DNA from: Candidatus Cybelea septentrionalis
Lineage (GTDB): Bacteria; Vulcanimicrobiota; Vulcanimicrobiia; Vulcanimicrobiales; Vulcanimicrobiaceae
DNA length: 64,000 nt
Direction: 5' to 3'
Assembly: GCA_003158175.1 (NCBI GenBank)
Contig: PMHJ01000023.1
Span: forward strand, 1-64,000
Position numbers and translations under genes: made by a program. Under the pieces are notes generated by a model. That model was not told the DNA's origin and did no database searches. It saw only the letters and a list, made by a program, of their open reading frames with translations. This document shows, piece by piece, positions 25,359 through 34,341 of the stretch; positions within the stretch are counted from its first letter, which is position 1, and each line of letters begins with the position of its first letter.

Positions 25359-27442
25359 AGTCCGAAAACCACGAGCGTGGGTTTACCGGTGATCTTCCAC
25401 GCGACGAAGGAAGTGTTACCGCTTGCCACGGCGACGTATTGTTTACCGCCTGCGCGATACGTCACGATGCCGCCCGCCATGGCGCCTTTCGTGTCGTACC
25501 GGTAGAGGGCGTCGCCGGTCTTTGCGTCGAGTGCGAGGAACTCGCCGTTGAGATCGCCCGTAAAGACCAGACCGCCGGCAGTCGGCGTGAGCGCCGCGAT
25601 CATCGGTGTAGCCATCTTGACGTGCCACTTGGCGTTGCCGGTATCCGGGTCGATCGCGGTCGTCCAACCGTACGCCTTATCCATCGGATCGGGTAACGGA
25701 ATGCCTCCGCCGAAGCTGCCCACATGTGCTACGTTCGCAAGCTGGTTAATGTTGGTCATGCTTGGGCTTGCCGAACGCTTCACGGTTACGCACCAGTCGA
25801 CCGAGTTTACATACACGAGCTTCGTTGCCGGATTCCATGCAGCCCCGTTCCATTCGGAGCCACCGGTCACGCCGGGGCAGTAATGCGTACCCGACGGGGT
25901 GATCGGGGCCCCGGCATTAGCGATGGTCGTGGTGGGGGTCTTCGTCAGGAGCCTCCCGTTCGTACGGTCGAGCAGATGCACGATGCCGTCTTTGCTAGTG
26001 GCGGCCAGCAGCTCGCGGCCGCCGGCTACGTCGAACAGCGCGGCGCCCGTGGCGTCCCAGTCGTGGTCGTCATTCGGTTCGGTTTGATACGACCAGCGCA
26101 GCTTTCCGGTACGCGCGTCGAGCGCGACGATTCCGGTCGTGAAAAGATTGGCGCCCTTGCGTTGCGTGGAATCGAAATCCGGCCCCGGATTGCCGACCGG
26201 CGCAAAGATCGTACCCGTCTTCGGATCGAGCGCGAAGTACGTCCAGATGCCTCCGCCGCCGTGCACTGCTGCGCTGCGAGGTTGCCAGCTCTTCGCACCG
26301 CTTTCGTCGTTGGTCGGAATGGAAGAGAAACTCCATACTTTCGTTCCGTCGCTTACGCGAAACGCCATGAACTCACCGCGCACGCCGACGTCGCCGCCCG
26401 CCTTGGGCATGAAGACGAGCCCGTTCCAGATGAGAGGGGCGGCCAGAGCCGACGCCCCGGCGCTCGAGTTCATGATTTTGCGGTCCCAGAGGACGTTCCC
26501 CGTCTTGATGTCGAGCGCGATCAGATGACCGTCGACCGTACCGCGGATGGCGCGCCCGCCTCCGATTGCCACGCCTTTATTGTTAGCCCCCGCCGCGATA
26601 TCGGTCGCGGTGTACTTGTAGCTCCAAAGCTTTGCGCACGTACGCCCGTCAACTGCGAACGTTCCGCTGGTGGTCGTAACGTAGAGAATGCCCTTGTAGG
26701 CAACGGGGCTACCCTCGAACGAACCTCCGGGCGCGAGTTCGACCGAGCATAGTGGTTTCAGCCGCGTCACATTGGCCGTCGAGATCTGCGAGAGAGCAGA
26801 GTAACGCGATGCGCGGTAGCCCTTTCCGTACGCGAGCCAGTTGTCGGCATCGGTGTCGGCCCGATCCAGCTCCTGTTGCGACGGAGTGCTGGTTGAAGGT
26901 TGCCGCACGATCATTGGCGTCGGAGCGGCGGTGGGCGCCGCCTGCGCCGTTGCTGCACCCGGCGCGGCCGACGGGATGATGCGTGACGTGTCATAGTGAC
27001 CGACGATCGGCGATGCTCCCTCGGGGAAGCCGTTCTGCCGGAGGATAAAGGCGACCAGCGCGAGAGAATCGGCATTCGGGAGCGACGACGGTGCATTGAG
27101 CGGCATCTCCGTGTGCACGTCGTACCACAACTGGCTGAGCGGTTTTCCCCCGAAGCGAAGGAAGAACTGTTTGCCTGCAAGCGCCGGACCGGCGCCGCCT
27201 TGCAGCTTCGCGCCGTGACAGACCGCGCACTTTTGCCCGAACAGCGTCGCGCCTTGCGCCGCCTGATCGCTCGAGTACCAGCCTTCGGCTCCGGTCGATC
27301 CTGCCAACGATCTCGCGCCACCCGTCGCCGCGGTTGGCGAGTTGCTAACGCCGGCGGCGTGCGCCGCGCAGCCCGATACCCCAACGGCAATCATCGCGAT
27401 TGTCGCCGGCCATGCCAAGGGGCGTCGTCCGAGAGGTATCAT
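25355..27442 (-). CDS. PQQ-type beta-propeller lipoprotein with N-terminal cytochrome c
   Basis: A 695-residue predicted quinoprotein dehydrogenase. The N-terminus is a lipoprotein signal (lipobox VSGC, C25). A cytochrome c domain carries the heme site C72-A-V-C75-H76. From about residue 195 a PQQ propeller follows, with recurring GxLxALDxxTG-type strands and the family segment DDHDWDATG. Such enzymes oxidise alcohols, sugars or aldehydes and pass electrons to the heme. In known PQQ alcohol dehydrogenases the heme domain is usually C-terminal, so this order is noteworthy. AAAGG lies 7 bases before the ATG. Confidence 0.82.
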   Translation of the reverse strand: MIPLGRRPLAWPATIAMIAVGVSGCAAHAAGVSNSPTAATGGARSLAGSTGAEGWYSSDQAAQGATLFGQKCAVCHGAKLQGGAGPALAGKQFFLRFGGKPLSQLWYDVHTEMPLNAPSSLPNADSLALVAFILRQNGFPEGASPIVGHYDTSRIIPSAAPGAATAQAAPTAAPTPMIVRQPSTSTPSQQELDRADTDADNWLAYGKGYRASRYSALSQISTANVTRLKPLCSVELAPGGSFEGSPVAYKGILYVTTTSGTFAVDGRTCAKLWSYKYTATDIAAGANNKGVAIGGGRAIRGTVDGHLIALDIKTGNVLWDRKIMNSSAGASALAAPLIWNGLVFMPKAGGDVGVRGEFMAFRVSDGTKVWSFSSIPTNDESGAKSWQPRSAAVHGGGGIWTYFALDPKTGTIFAPVGNPGPDFDSTQRKGANLFTTGIVALDARTGKLRWSYQTEPNDDHDWDATGAALFDVAGGRELLAATSKDGIVHLLDRTNGRLLTKTPTTTIANAGAPITPSGTHYCPGVTGGSEWNGAAWNPATKLVYVNSVDWCVTVKRSASPSMTNINQLANVAHVGSFGGGIPLPDPMDKAYGWTTAIDPDTGNAKWHVKMATPMIAALTPTAGGLVFTGDLNGEFLALDAKTGDALYRYDTKGAMAGGIVTYRAGGKQYVAVASGNTSFVAWKITGKPTLVVFGL

Positions 27443-27463
27443 CGTGTGCCTTTCTCCGAAATA

Positions 27464-28342
27464 CTATCGAGGTTCGTATTTGAACCCCGCGGCGCGTAGT
27501 TGTTGTAGGCGAGAGAGTACTTGGGGTTTTGCTTCAAAAAAAACGTCGAGCGTTGCCCAGAGGCCGCCATACCGGCGTGCCTGGAGCAGGTACTCCTCAA
27601 TGTTTACTTGGTCCATTAGACGTCGCCCTATGGCGTTGATGAGCAAACCTCTGAAACCGGTCGGCGAAAGGGTCGCGCCATAGCGATCGCGCGAGTACAT
27701 GCGAACCCGCTCGAGCGGATTACGAAGCCACTTGATCGTCGAGACGTACGTGAGGAGCATCTCGTTCCACCACGCCGTCTGATTCAGCCGAATCGCTCCC
27801 AATTCGTGGCCGAGTATGAACGCGACAACGTCCGCCGTCTTGCGCACGTCAATGTCGAAGACGATCTGGTGCAATACGATGTAGTTCTCGCGCCACGACG
27901 AGTACGTTTTCGAGAACGGCGCTATGCTGCTCCCGGAGAGAAAGAGCTCGGGAACTTCCGCCATTCCCAGCCTGCGGCAATGGTCCTGGAGAATCGCGTA
28001 GGTCTCGGGAAACTGCTCGGGTGAAAGCCGCACGGAGTTGCCGCGAACGGACGCCTCACGACGATTTCGCCGAAGCACGAGCAGCGGGATGCCGATGAGC
28101 GCCGTGATCGCAAGGAAGCGCAGAACGTTTACTTCTTTCCTCAAGAACGGATATGGCTTGAGCCACCCCGGATCGTGCACGACCAGCGCGATGGCTACGC
28201 CCATCAGGAGAAAATTTAAGACGACTAGCCCGATAAAAATCAACCGCTCGTGCGGATGCCGCAGCGCGGATTCGTCGATGGTCTCGTCCGCGTGGCTCAA
28301 CTCACCGGGCTGGGCGATCGACTTCTGCCTGGAGGCCCTCAC
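27464..28342 (-). CDS. M48-family membrane protein with broken zinc motif
   Basis: Membrane protein of about 292 residues with two hydrophobic segments near the N-terminus, followed by an M48-like domain. The expected HExxH appears as HELGA (nucleotides 27791-27808), so the second histidine is lost, and the expected ExxAD segment reads SRDRYGAT. It is therefore probably not an active zinc protease by the usual mechanism. The start is uncertain: GTG at 28342 is used, but an unconserved stretch precedes the first helix and TTG at 28300 is possible. It overlaps the upstream TRIC-like gene. Confidence 0.65.
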   Translation of the reverse strand: MRASRQKSIAQPGELSHADETIDESALRHPHERLIFIGLVVLNFLLMGVAIALVVHDPGWLKPYPFLRKEVNVLRFLAITALIGIPLLVLRRNRREASVRGNSVRLSPEQFPETYAILQDHCRRLGMAEVPELFLSGSSIAPFSKTYSSWRENYIVLHQIVFDIDVRKTADVVAFILGHELGAIRLNQTAWWNEMLLTYVSTIKWLRNPLERVRMYSRDRYGATLSPTGFRGLLINAIGRRLMDQVNIEEYLLQARRYGGLWATLDVFFEAKPQVLSRLQQLRAAGFKYEPR

Positions 28343-29048
28343 CCAGAGTCTTGCGCGCCTTCTCTCCGGTATCGAGGGCCGTCGGTTCCCATGGCTCCCA
28401 TTCTTCCCAGCCAAGGAACTGTGAGAGCAGACGGAACCCGAAGCCGACGACGAACGCGATTGCCGTCGACGCGACGACCGGCAGCCCCAGAGCCTGGTCG
28501 CAAACGACGTACGCGATTCCGGTCAGCGCGGCCGCCGTCACGAAGAACTCGCCTCGGACGAGCTGTTTCGGAATGACGTTACAGGCGACGTCGATGATCC
28601 AGCGTCCGGCCGTCGTGGCAATTATGCCGATAAGGACTGCTGCCGCGTATCCCAGGTGCGCGGCGAGTGCGGCTTGAGCGCCGACGATTGCATACCATGG
28701 CAGCGAGAAGGCCGTCATGAACTGGAACAGGCCGTCCTTGAATCGCTGCTCGCTATAGTATTCGACGACGAGCGCCACCGTTACGACTGCGAGGCATACG
28801 ATGAGATACCACGGATTTTCGAGGGGCGCCGGCACTTTGTTCACCAGAATGTCCCGTACGATGCCGCCGCCGATACCGCCGGCAATCGCCAGAATGGTGA
28901 CGCCGGCGACCGTGAAGTGTTTGTAGTGATCCGGCCGCCGCGCGAGCAGGGCACCATTAAAAGCGTTCGTGCCGGCCGCGATCAGCGAGATATAATCGAC
29001 CGTGGCGAGCGTCCAAATCCCGAACTTCGAAAGAATGAGCGGCGTCAT
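28302..29048 (-). CDS. TRIC/UPF0126-type cation channel
   Basis: A 248-residue membrane protein with about seven helices in two repeats. The conserved glycine-rich motifs are present: AIAGGIGGGIVRDIL in the first half and a matching IGIIATTAGRWIIDV in the second. Bacterial relatives (YadS/YicG type) form trimeric potassium-permeable channels. Its start is 10 bases after the BASS transporter stop, so the order BASS, TRIC, M48-like is probably one transcript. The C-terminal 40 residues are soluble and Glu/Trp-rich. Confidence 0.85.
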   Translation of the reverse strand: MTPLILSKFGIWTLATVDYISLIAAGTNAFNGALLARRPDHYKHFTVAGVTILAIAGGIGGGIVRDILVNKVPAPLENPWYLIVCLAVVTVALVVEYYSEQRFKDGLFQFMTAFSLPWYAIVGAQAALAAHLGYAAAVLIGIIATTAGRWIIDVACNVIPKQLVRGEFFVTAAALTGIAYVVCDQALGLPVVASTAIAFVVGFGFRLLSQFLGWEEWEPWEPTALDTGEKARKTLGEGLQAEVDRPAR

Positions 29049-29058
29049 GTTGAGCTTT

Positions 29059-29928
29059 CTATGCTGCGGTCGCGCGCGCGGCGCCTCGGTGGAAGTAGAC
29101 GCGGAAGATGATGCTGATCAAAAACTGAATGATAAAGTACGTCAAAACGGTGGGAGCGACGAGCGTCTTCGGAAAAGTCGCGGTGGCGACGACCGCGCAC
29201 GTTCCGATATTCCGAAGCATCGTGGCAATGCTCAGCGTGCGCCGGTACTGAATGGAGGGCCCGCCGAGAATCCACCCGGTGCCTACGGAGAGCAGCACGA
29301 GCACGACCATCGCCCATAAGCCGCGCGAACCGTAGACCGAAGCGACGGCCTTTACGAGCGTAGGGCCGAGAATAACAAGCAGCGCCACGACCGCGAGGAA
29401 AAACAGAAGCAGGAGCGGGCGCCGCAGTTTCGCCGCGAGCTTCGGAACACGGTTGGCTATCAGCAGCCCGACGAGCAGCGGCACGAGTTGGAAGGCGATG
29501 AGCGTGACGGCGATCCGCCCGAAGGGAATATGTCCGGCAACGTCTGCCGGAGCGATAAGTCCCGCTGCAAAGATGAAACGAGCGGTCAGCGGAATCGTCA
29601 CGATCGACAGCGCTGGCATGACAAATGCGAGCGCGGCCGCGAATCCCAGGCTGCCTCCCGGCGTGCGCCCTGCGGCGCGAACCAGGAACGGAACGCCAGG
29701 TGCGAGCGCCATCAGCACTAATCCGATCGCGATGTACTGATCGAGGTGGAACGCACGAGCCAGAACTACGCCGAAGATCGGGATGATGATAAAGTTGGCA
29801 AGGAGAGCCCGAGCTAATAAGCCATAGTTCTTCAACGCGGCCAGCAAATGCTCGACGTTGATCTCCAGTCCGGCGCTTAGCATCACCGAGACCAGCATCA
29901 CGATCGCCGCGATCTTTTCCGGGTTCAT
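29059..29928 (-). CDS. Bile acid:sodium symporter (BASS) family transporter
   Basis: A 289-residue membrane protein with nine to ten helices. It opens with MLSAGLEINVEHLLAALKN, followed by APGVPFLVRAAG and the later crossover segment SIATMLRNIGTCAVVAT. These are features of BASS-family transporters, which move organic anions with sodium. The substrate is unknown. The gene begins 259 bases from the divergent sulfatase. It may import sulfated compounds, but that is only positional inference. Confidence 0.85.
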   Translation of the reverse strand: MNPEKIAAIVMLVSVMLSAGLEINVEHLLAALKNYGLLARALLANFIIIPIFGVVLARAFHLDQYIAIGLVLMALAPGVPFLVRAAGRTPGGSLGFAAALAFVMPALSIVTIPLTARFIFAAGLIAPADVAGHIPFGRIAVTLIAFQLVPLLVGLLIANRVPKLAAKLRRPLLLLFFLAVVALLVILGPTLVKAVASVYGSRGLWAMVVLVLLSVGTGWILGGPSIQYRRTLSIATMLRNIGTCAVVATATFPKTLVAPTVLTYFIIQFLISIIFRVYFHRGAARATAA

Positions 29929-30188
29929 TCGCGCGTCTCCTAAGGCGGAAAGCGACCAGCTTCGCGGCCCCGCCTACCTCGCCCCCCCGCGGCCTCGAGC
30001 CGGCCGGGATCGTCGCGCAGCGTGGGGACGCCCTGTTCTTTTAATGACATTAAGATTTTTCCATCAATTATGTTTACCGCAGCACGAAAAGAAGGCCCAC
30101 TTGAGGTCGCGAACCTAATCTATCCTTTCGACTACACATACAGAGATAATCTCACTTTTTGCTCGCGCTCGCGGGAAAGGAGCCGGCT
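29929..30188. promoter_or_regulatory. Divergent control region of BASS and sulfatase genes
   Basis: This gap of about 260 bases is GC-rich near the BASS gene and abruptly AT-rich from 30034 on. It contains a 13-base inverted repeat (TTAATG-A-CATTAA, 30041-30053) and a GATAAT box near 30144. The GATAAT has no good -35 at 16-18 bases. The repeat looks like a regulator site; no regulator gene is adjacent. AAAGGAG just before 30189 is a clear ribosome site. Confidence 0.35.
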
Positions 30189-31715
30189 ATGCCTCCTCAA
30201 AGTGCACCCAATATCGTCGCCATCATGGCCGATGACATCGGCTGGTTTAACATCGGAGCCTATCACCAGGGAATGATGGCGGCTCGAACGCCAAATCTCG
30301 ATCGGCTCGCCGCTGAAGGAATGCGGTTCACCGATTACTACGCGGAGGCCAGCTGCACGGCCGGCCGCGCAAACTTCATCACGGGTGAACTGCCGATTCG
30401 AACCGGCTTGACCACCGTTGGTCAGGCGGGGGCCAAGGTCGGGATGCCGGACGAAGCGCCCACGATCGCGACGGCGCTCCGCGCGATGGGCTACGCCACG
30501 GGCCAGTTCGGCAAGAATCACCTCGGCGACCTGAACCGATATCTGCCGACCCTTCATGGCTTCGACGAATTCTTTGGTTATCTCTATCATCTGGATGCGA
30601 TGGAGGATCCGTCGCACCCCAACTATCCGCAAGAGCTCAAAGATAAGATCGGCCCGCGCAACATGCTGCATTGTTGGGCCACCGATACGGACGATGCGAC
30701 GGTCGACCCCCGCTGGGGAAAGGTCGGTAAGCAGCGGATCGAGGATGCGGGGACGCTCTACCCCGATCGTATGGAAACCGTCGACGACGAGATCCTCGAT
30801 CACGCTCTCAAATTTATCGACGGGGCCAAGGCGGCCAACAAGCCGTTCTTTGTGTGGCTCAATCCGACGCGCATGCACGTCGTGACGCACCTTTCCAAGA
30901 AATATCAAAGCATGCGCACGCCGGAAAACGGCTGGTCGGAATCGGAAGCGGGAATGGCGCAGCTCGACGACATCGTCGGCACCGTCATGAAGAAGCTAAA
31001 GGACGACGGCCTCGATGAGAACACCATCGTCGTATTCACGACCGACAACGGCACGGAGAACTTCACGTGGCCGGATGGCGGTCAGACGCCTTTCGCCGGG
31101 GGCAAAGGAACCGTGCTTGAGGGTGGATTTCGCGCACCATGCATAGTGCGGTGGCCGGGTAAGGTCGCTGCAGGTAAGGTTGAGAATGGGATCTTCTCCG
31201 GTCTGGATTGGTTCCCAACGTTTGTGGCCGCGGCGGGAAATCCGAATATCGCCGACGAGCTCAAAAAAGGAAAACAGTTGGGCGACCGGACCTTTAAAGT
31301 GCACCTCGATGGTTACAATCAGATGGATCTCATTACCGGAAAAGGTCCGTCGAACCGGCACGAGATCTTCTACTTCGCCGAAGGCACGCTCGGCGCGGTG
31401 CGCGTCAACGACTACAAATACCGTTTTGTCGATCAGCCAAATGGTTGGCTGGGCGGGACCGTCAAGGTCGATTGGCCGATCCTCGTGAACCTCCGGCTCG
31501 ACCCGTTCGAACGAACAGGGATGAGCGGTTCGCTGAACTACTACCATTTCTTCGTCTACCAGTTCTGGCGCTTCGTGCTGGTGCAAGAGGTTGTCGGGAA
31601 GGTCGCGGAAACGGCGATCGAGTTTCCGCCCATGCAGAAGGGCGCCTCCTTCAACATGGACGAGGTCAAGGCTCAGATCGCAAAGGCTGCGGCAGCGCAC
31701 GCCGCCGGCGCGTAA
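30189..31715 (+). CDS. Cys-type sulfatase (arylsulfatase family), first paralogue
   Basis: Hydrolase of sulfate esters, 508 residues, with no signal peptide, so probably cytoplasmic. The formylglycine site is C56-T-A-G-R60. Calcium and active-site segments include MADDIGW near the N-terminus, FGKNHLGD, and TTDNGTENFTWPDGG. It closely resembles the second sulfatase at 35632 over its whole length, including a DDATVDPRWG block. The ATG at 30189 has AAAGGAG upstream. It needs the FGE encoded 8 kb away or another maturase. The natural substrate is unknown. Confidence 0.9.
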   Translation: MPPQSAPNIVAIMADDIGWFNIGAYHQGMMAARTPNLDRLAAEGMRFTDYYAEASCTAGRANFITGELPIRTGLTTVGQAGAKVGMPDEAPTIATALRAMGYATGQFGKNHLGDLNRYLPTLHGFDEFFGYLYHLDAMEDPSHPNYPQELKDKIGPRNMLHCWATDTDDATVDPRWGKVGKQRIEDAGTLYPDRMETVDDEILDHALKFIDGAKAANKPFFVWLNPTRMHVVTHLSKKYQSMRTPENGWSESEAGMAQLDDIVGTVMKKLKDDGLDENTIVVFTTDNGTENFTWPDGGQTPFAGGKGTVLEGGFRAPCIVRWPGKVAAGKVENGIFSGLDWFPTFVAAAGNPNIADELKKGKQLGDRTFKVHLDGYNQMDLITGKGPSNRHEIFYFAEGTLGAVRVNDYKYRFVDQPNGWLGGTVKVDWPILVNLRLDPFERTGMSGSLNYYHFFVYQFWRFVLVQEVVGKVAETAIEFPPMQKGASFNMDEVKAQIAKAAAAHAAGA

Positions 31716-31732
31716 CTACCGAATCACCGGAA

Positions 31733-31761
31733 GCGAGCGTCCTTTACGGGCGCTCGCTTTT
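31733..31761 (+). terminator. Rho-independent terminator of the first sulfatase
   Basis: A 10-bp stem with one G-T pair (31733-31742 with 31748-31757) and a 5-base loop is followed by TTTT. It starts 18 bases after the sulfatase stop. Confidence 0.88.
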
Positions 31762-31772
31762 CATGTCGCCCG

Positions 31773-32597
31773 TCATACCTCTGCGTAACCGTAGATGAGC
31801 GCCGTTTTGGTGGTACCGTCGAAGAGTTCGTCTTTCAGCGGCTCCTGGATCCCCTTGAAAAACTTATCGGCAGTTTCGTGCGCTTTCTGATCCTTGCCGG
31901 CCTCGCCGCGCATGTGATACGACCAGCCGAACTCGGCAACCAGCACGTCCATTTTGTCGGTAGCGGGGCGCGTCCATACCGCAAGATCGGCGTGCGCGAC
32001 CGCGTTTTTACCAAACGTAAAGATTCCCAGCCGAGCTCCGATCTCCAGCACCCGCGCATTATTCACTGCTTTGACATGCTGGGTCGGGTCGAGGTCAAGT
32101 GCTTTGAGGCCCGGGAAGAGCTCGATAATGCGAGACATGGGCAGCTCAAAGTTTTCCACCGGATAGTAGGCGATGTAGTTATTCGAGAAGATGCTCTTTA
32201 TCGTACCCGGGGCGTCGCCGCGAATGATCTCCTCCTTGAACTTCAACTTGACCGATAGGTCCTTCATCGAAGAGTTCACGTCGAAATCGGCCGATTCGCG
32301 AAATTCAGGAGAACGGCGCTTGAACGTTACTTCCCACGTCTCGTCTGGCCAACCGCTCGATCGATCGCGTCGAAGCCTCAGAATCACGTGGTTCTTGCGG
32401 AAGACCGCATCCGGCGTATCGAAGAAGCGCACTTCGCGAAGCTCGGAATCGACGCGATCGAACGCTTCGTACTCGGCTCCGAGATCGTCCGCCATTTTCG
32501 CCAATTGATTGTTGAATTCAAGCACGGAACGTTTTGTTTGGAAGCGCCCAGGCTTGAGCAGAAGCTTGAACTCGCGTGCTGTAATTACGCTTGCCAT
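31773..32597 (-). CDS. CYTH-like (triphosphate tunnel) domain protein
   Basis: A 274-residue soluble protein. The first strand carries REFKLLL, a variant of the ExExK signature. Further on are FFDTPDAVFRKNHVILRLRR and WEVTFK, the typical CYTH strands, and later charged strands such as LKFKEEII and VLVAEFG. Known members bind triphosphates (adenylyl cyclases, thiamine or inorganic triphosphatases). The middle and C-terminal parts are longer than in standard members, so the activity is open. It is divergent from the Nramp-like gene. Confidence 0.65.
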   Translation of the reverse strand: MASVITAREFKLLLKPGRFQTKRSVLEFNNQLAKMADDLGAEYEAFDRVDSELREVRFFDTPDAVFRKNHVILRLRRDRSSGWPDETWEVTFKRRSPEFRESADFDVNSSMKDLSVKLKFKEEIIRGDAPGTIKSIFSNNYIAYYPVENFELPMSRIIELFPGLKALDLDPTQHVKAVNNARVLEIGARLGIFTFGKNAVAHADLAVWTRPATDKMDVLVAEFGWSYHMRGEAGKDQKAHETADKFFKGIQEPLKDELFDGTTKTALIYGYAEV

Positions 32598-32659
32598 GGT
32601 GCGGACGTTACGCCGCGACCTAGGGGATGCCTTGCCACTTTATTAAGAAAGTAGGTCTC

Positions 32660-33871
32660 ATGGTTCGCAAGGCGGCCGGTTTTGGGCCCGGTCTTGTCTC
32701 GGCTGCTTCCGATGCCGATCCGACGACGGTCGCGAGTCTGGCCGTCGTCGGCGCGGTTACGGGCTACGCTCTCTCCTGGTTGGTGCTGCTGCTGCTCCCG
32801 ATGATCGCCGTCGTCCAGAGCATCGCCGCCGCGATCGGCGCGATATCTCCGACGAGTATCCAGGGCGCGATCCGGCGCCAATACGGTTTGAGATGGGCGT
32901 TGCCGGCGCTCGTCGCCGTCTTGGCGGTCAATCTGATGACGCTGACCGCGGACCTCGAGGCTGGCGCGGAATCGCTAAAACTGCTCACCGGCATATCACG
33001 AGAGTACTTCGTGCTCCCGTTTGCCGGCGCCGTGGCGTGGCTTCTCGTGTCGAGATCCTATCTGCGCGTCGAGCGTTTACTCTCGTTTCTTCCGTTGATT
33101 TTCATCTGCTACGGGATAAGCGCGGTGCTCGCAAAACCGGATTGGGCGGCGCTTGCGCGTTCGCTTGTGACGCCGCATTTTGATCTCACTGTCCCCGTCG
33201 CGACCGGCGCGCTCGCACTTCTAGGAACGACGCTGACGAGTTACGTCTACTACTGGGAGTCGATCGAGGTATCGGAGCGCGGAACGCGGCCGTCCGAAAT
33301 GCGCGCGATGAAGGTCGATGCTGCGTGGGGAGCGCTGGCACCCGGGATCTGTTTCTGCTTCATTCTCGTCGCGACGGCAGCGACGCTCGGCAAGACGCAT
33401 ACGCCGGTTCAAACCGCGGCCGACGCTGCCGCCGCACTTGCGCCACTCGCTGGTCCCTGGGCAACGGCGCTCTTTGCGATTGGATTGCTGGCCTCCGCGG
33501 TTATTGCCGTTCCGGTTCTCGCCGGCACGAGTGCCTACGTCGTGACTCAAACCTTCGGTTGGCGCGGAAGTCTCGACGCGCCCATGGGCCAAGCGCGAAT
33601 CTTTTACGGCGTTCTTCTTGGATCGCTCGGCATATCGGCGGCGTTTGCATTCGCGGGATTTTCGCCAATCGGCCTTCTCTATTGGGCGTCGGTCGCGGGC
33701 GGCTTGGCGACGCCGTTGACGCTCAGCCTCCTCGTCGCCATCGGTCAAAACCGCGACGTTATGGGCGAGAACCGGATCCAAGGTTGGCTCGCATACGCTG
33801 GTTGGGCCGTAACGATCATCGTGACCGTTTCGTGTGTGGCGTTCCTCGCAGTGACCGTCCGAAATGCCTAA
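32660..33871 (+). CDS. Nramp-related membrane transporter
   Basis: A 403-residue membrane protein with about eleven helices and the Nramp fold pattern. The first-helix motif reads SDADPTTVAS instead of the metal-binding DPGN of true Nramps. The sixth-helix region reads LLGTTLTSYVYYWES in place of MPH. This places it in the related clade whose substrate is not classical Mn/Fe. ATG at 32660 is preferred because the extra N-terminal residues from ATG 32627 are not needed by the fold; either is possible. It converges with the channel gene, their ends overlapping by 4 bases. Confidence 0.78.
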   Translation: MVRKAAGFGPGLVSAASDADPTTVASLAVVGAVTGYALSWLVLLLLPMIAVVQSIAAAIGAISPTSIQGAIRRQYGLRWALPALVAVLAVNLMTLTADLEAGAESLKLLTGISREYFVLPFAGAVAWLLVSRSYLRVERLLSFLPLIFICYGISAVLAKPDWAALARSLVTPHFDLTVPVATGALALLGTTLTSYVYYWESIEVSERGTRPSEMRAMKVDAAWGALAPGICFCFILVATAATLGKTHTPVQTAADAAAALAPLAGPWATALFAIGLLASAVIAVPVLAGTSAYVVTQTFGWRGSLDAPMGQARIFYGVLLGSLGISAAFAFAGFSPIGLLYWASVAGGLATPLTLSLLVAIGQNRDVMGENRIQGWLAYAGWAVTIIVTVSCVAFLAVTVRNA

Positions 33872-34341
33872 GAACGCCGTATCGTGAAGTCCGGCAGCCA
33901 AGCTCGCATGACGTGGAACAAGAATGCGGTGCTGATGCCAAAAAGCAGCAAACCGTCGATGGACTCGATCGCACCCATCATGAGCCACTGATGCAGCAAA
34001 ACCAAGCCCGACGTGCCGCGAGTCGTCAGCGAATCGATCGAGTAGAGCATCGCATCCGCCGGGCTCTCGACGGCGCCGAGATGCAGGTAGGCAGTCGCCC
34101 AAACCGTGCACTCGACGGCGTGAGCGACGGCCAACAGCCACGCGACCGCTACGATCACGATGATTGCGCCCGCCGTCGTATCGAGGAGAGGGTGTTTTCC
34201 GCGCGTTCGCGTGATTCGGAGCTTGCGCAATCCCAAGGCGGCAACCACGACGCAGCTCACATGCAGCGCAACGGTGCACGCGATGAGCGTGATCCCCCAC
34301 GTCCAACTCGCCTCCCAGGCAAACCAGCCTTGGTATGTCAA
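33868..34341 (-). CDS. Two-pore-type ion channel-like membrane protein
   Basis: A 157-residue membrane protein with three hydrophobic segments and a pore-like stretch (YSIDSLTTRGTSGLVL) before the last helix. This resembles small bacterial membrane proteins related to Ion_trans_2 potassium channels, but the canonical TxGYG filter is absent. TTG at 34341 overlaps the methyltransferase stop by 4 bases. A much longer frame exists upstream but lies inside the methyltransferase. Ion selectivity cannot be predicted. Confidence 0.65.
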   Translation of the reverse strand: MTYQGWFAWEASWTWGITLIACTVALHVSCVVVAALGLRKLRITRTRGKHPLLDTTAGAIIVIVAVAWLLAVAHAVECTVWATAYLHLGAVESPADAMLYSIDSLTTRGTSGLVLLHQWLMMGAIESIDGLLLFGISTAFLFHVMRAWLPDFTIRRS

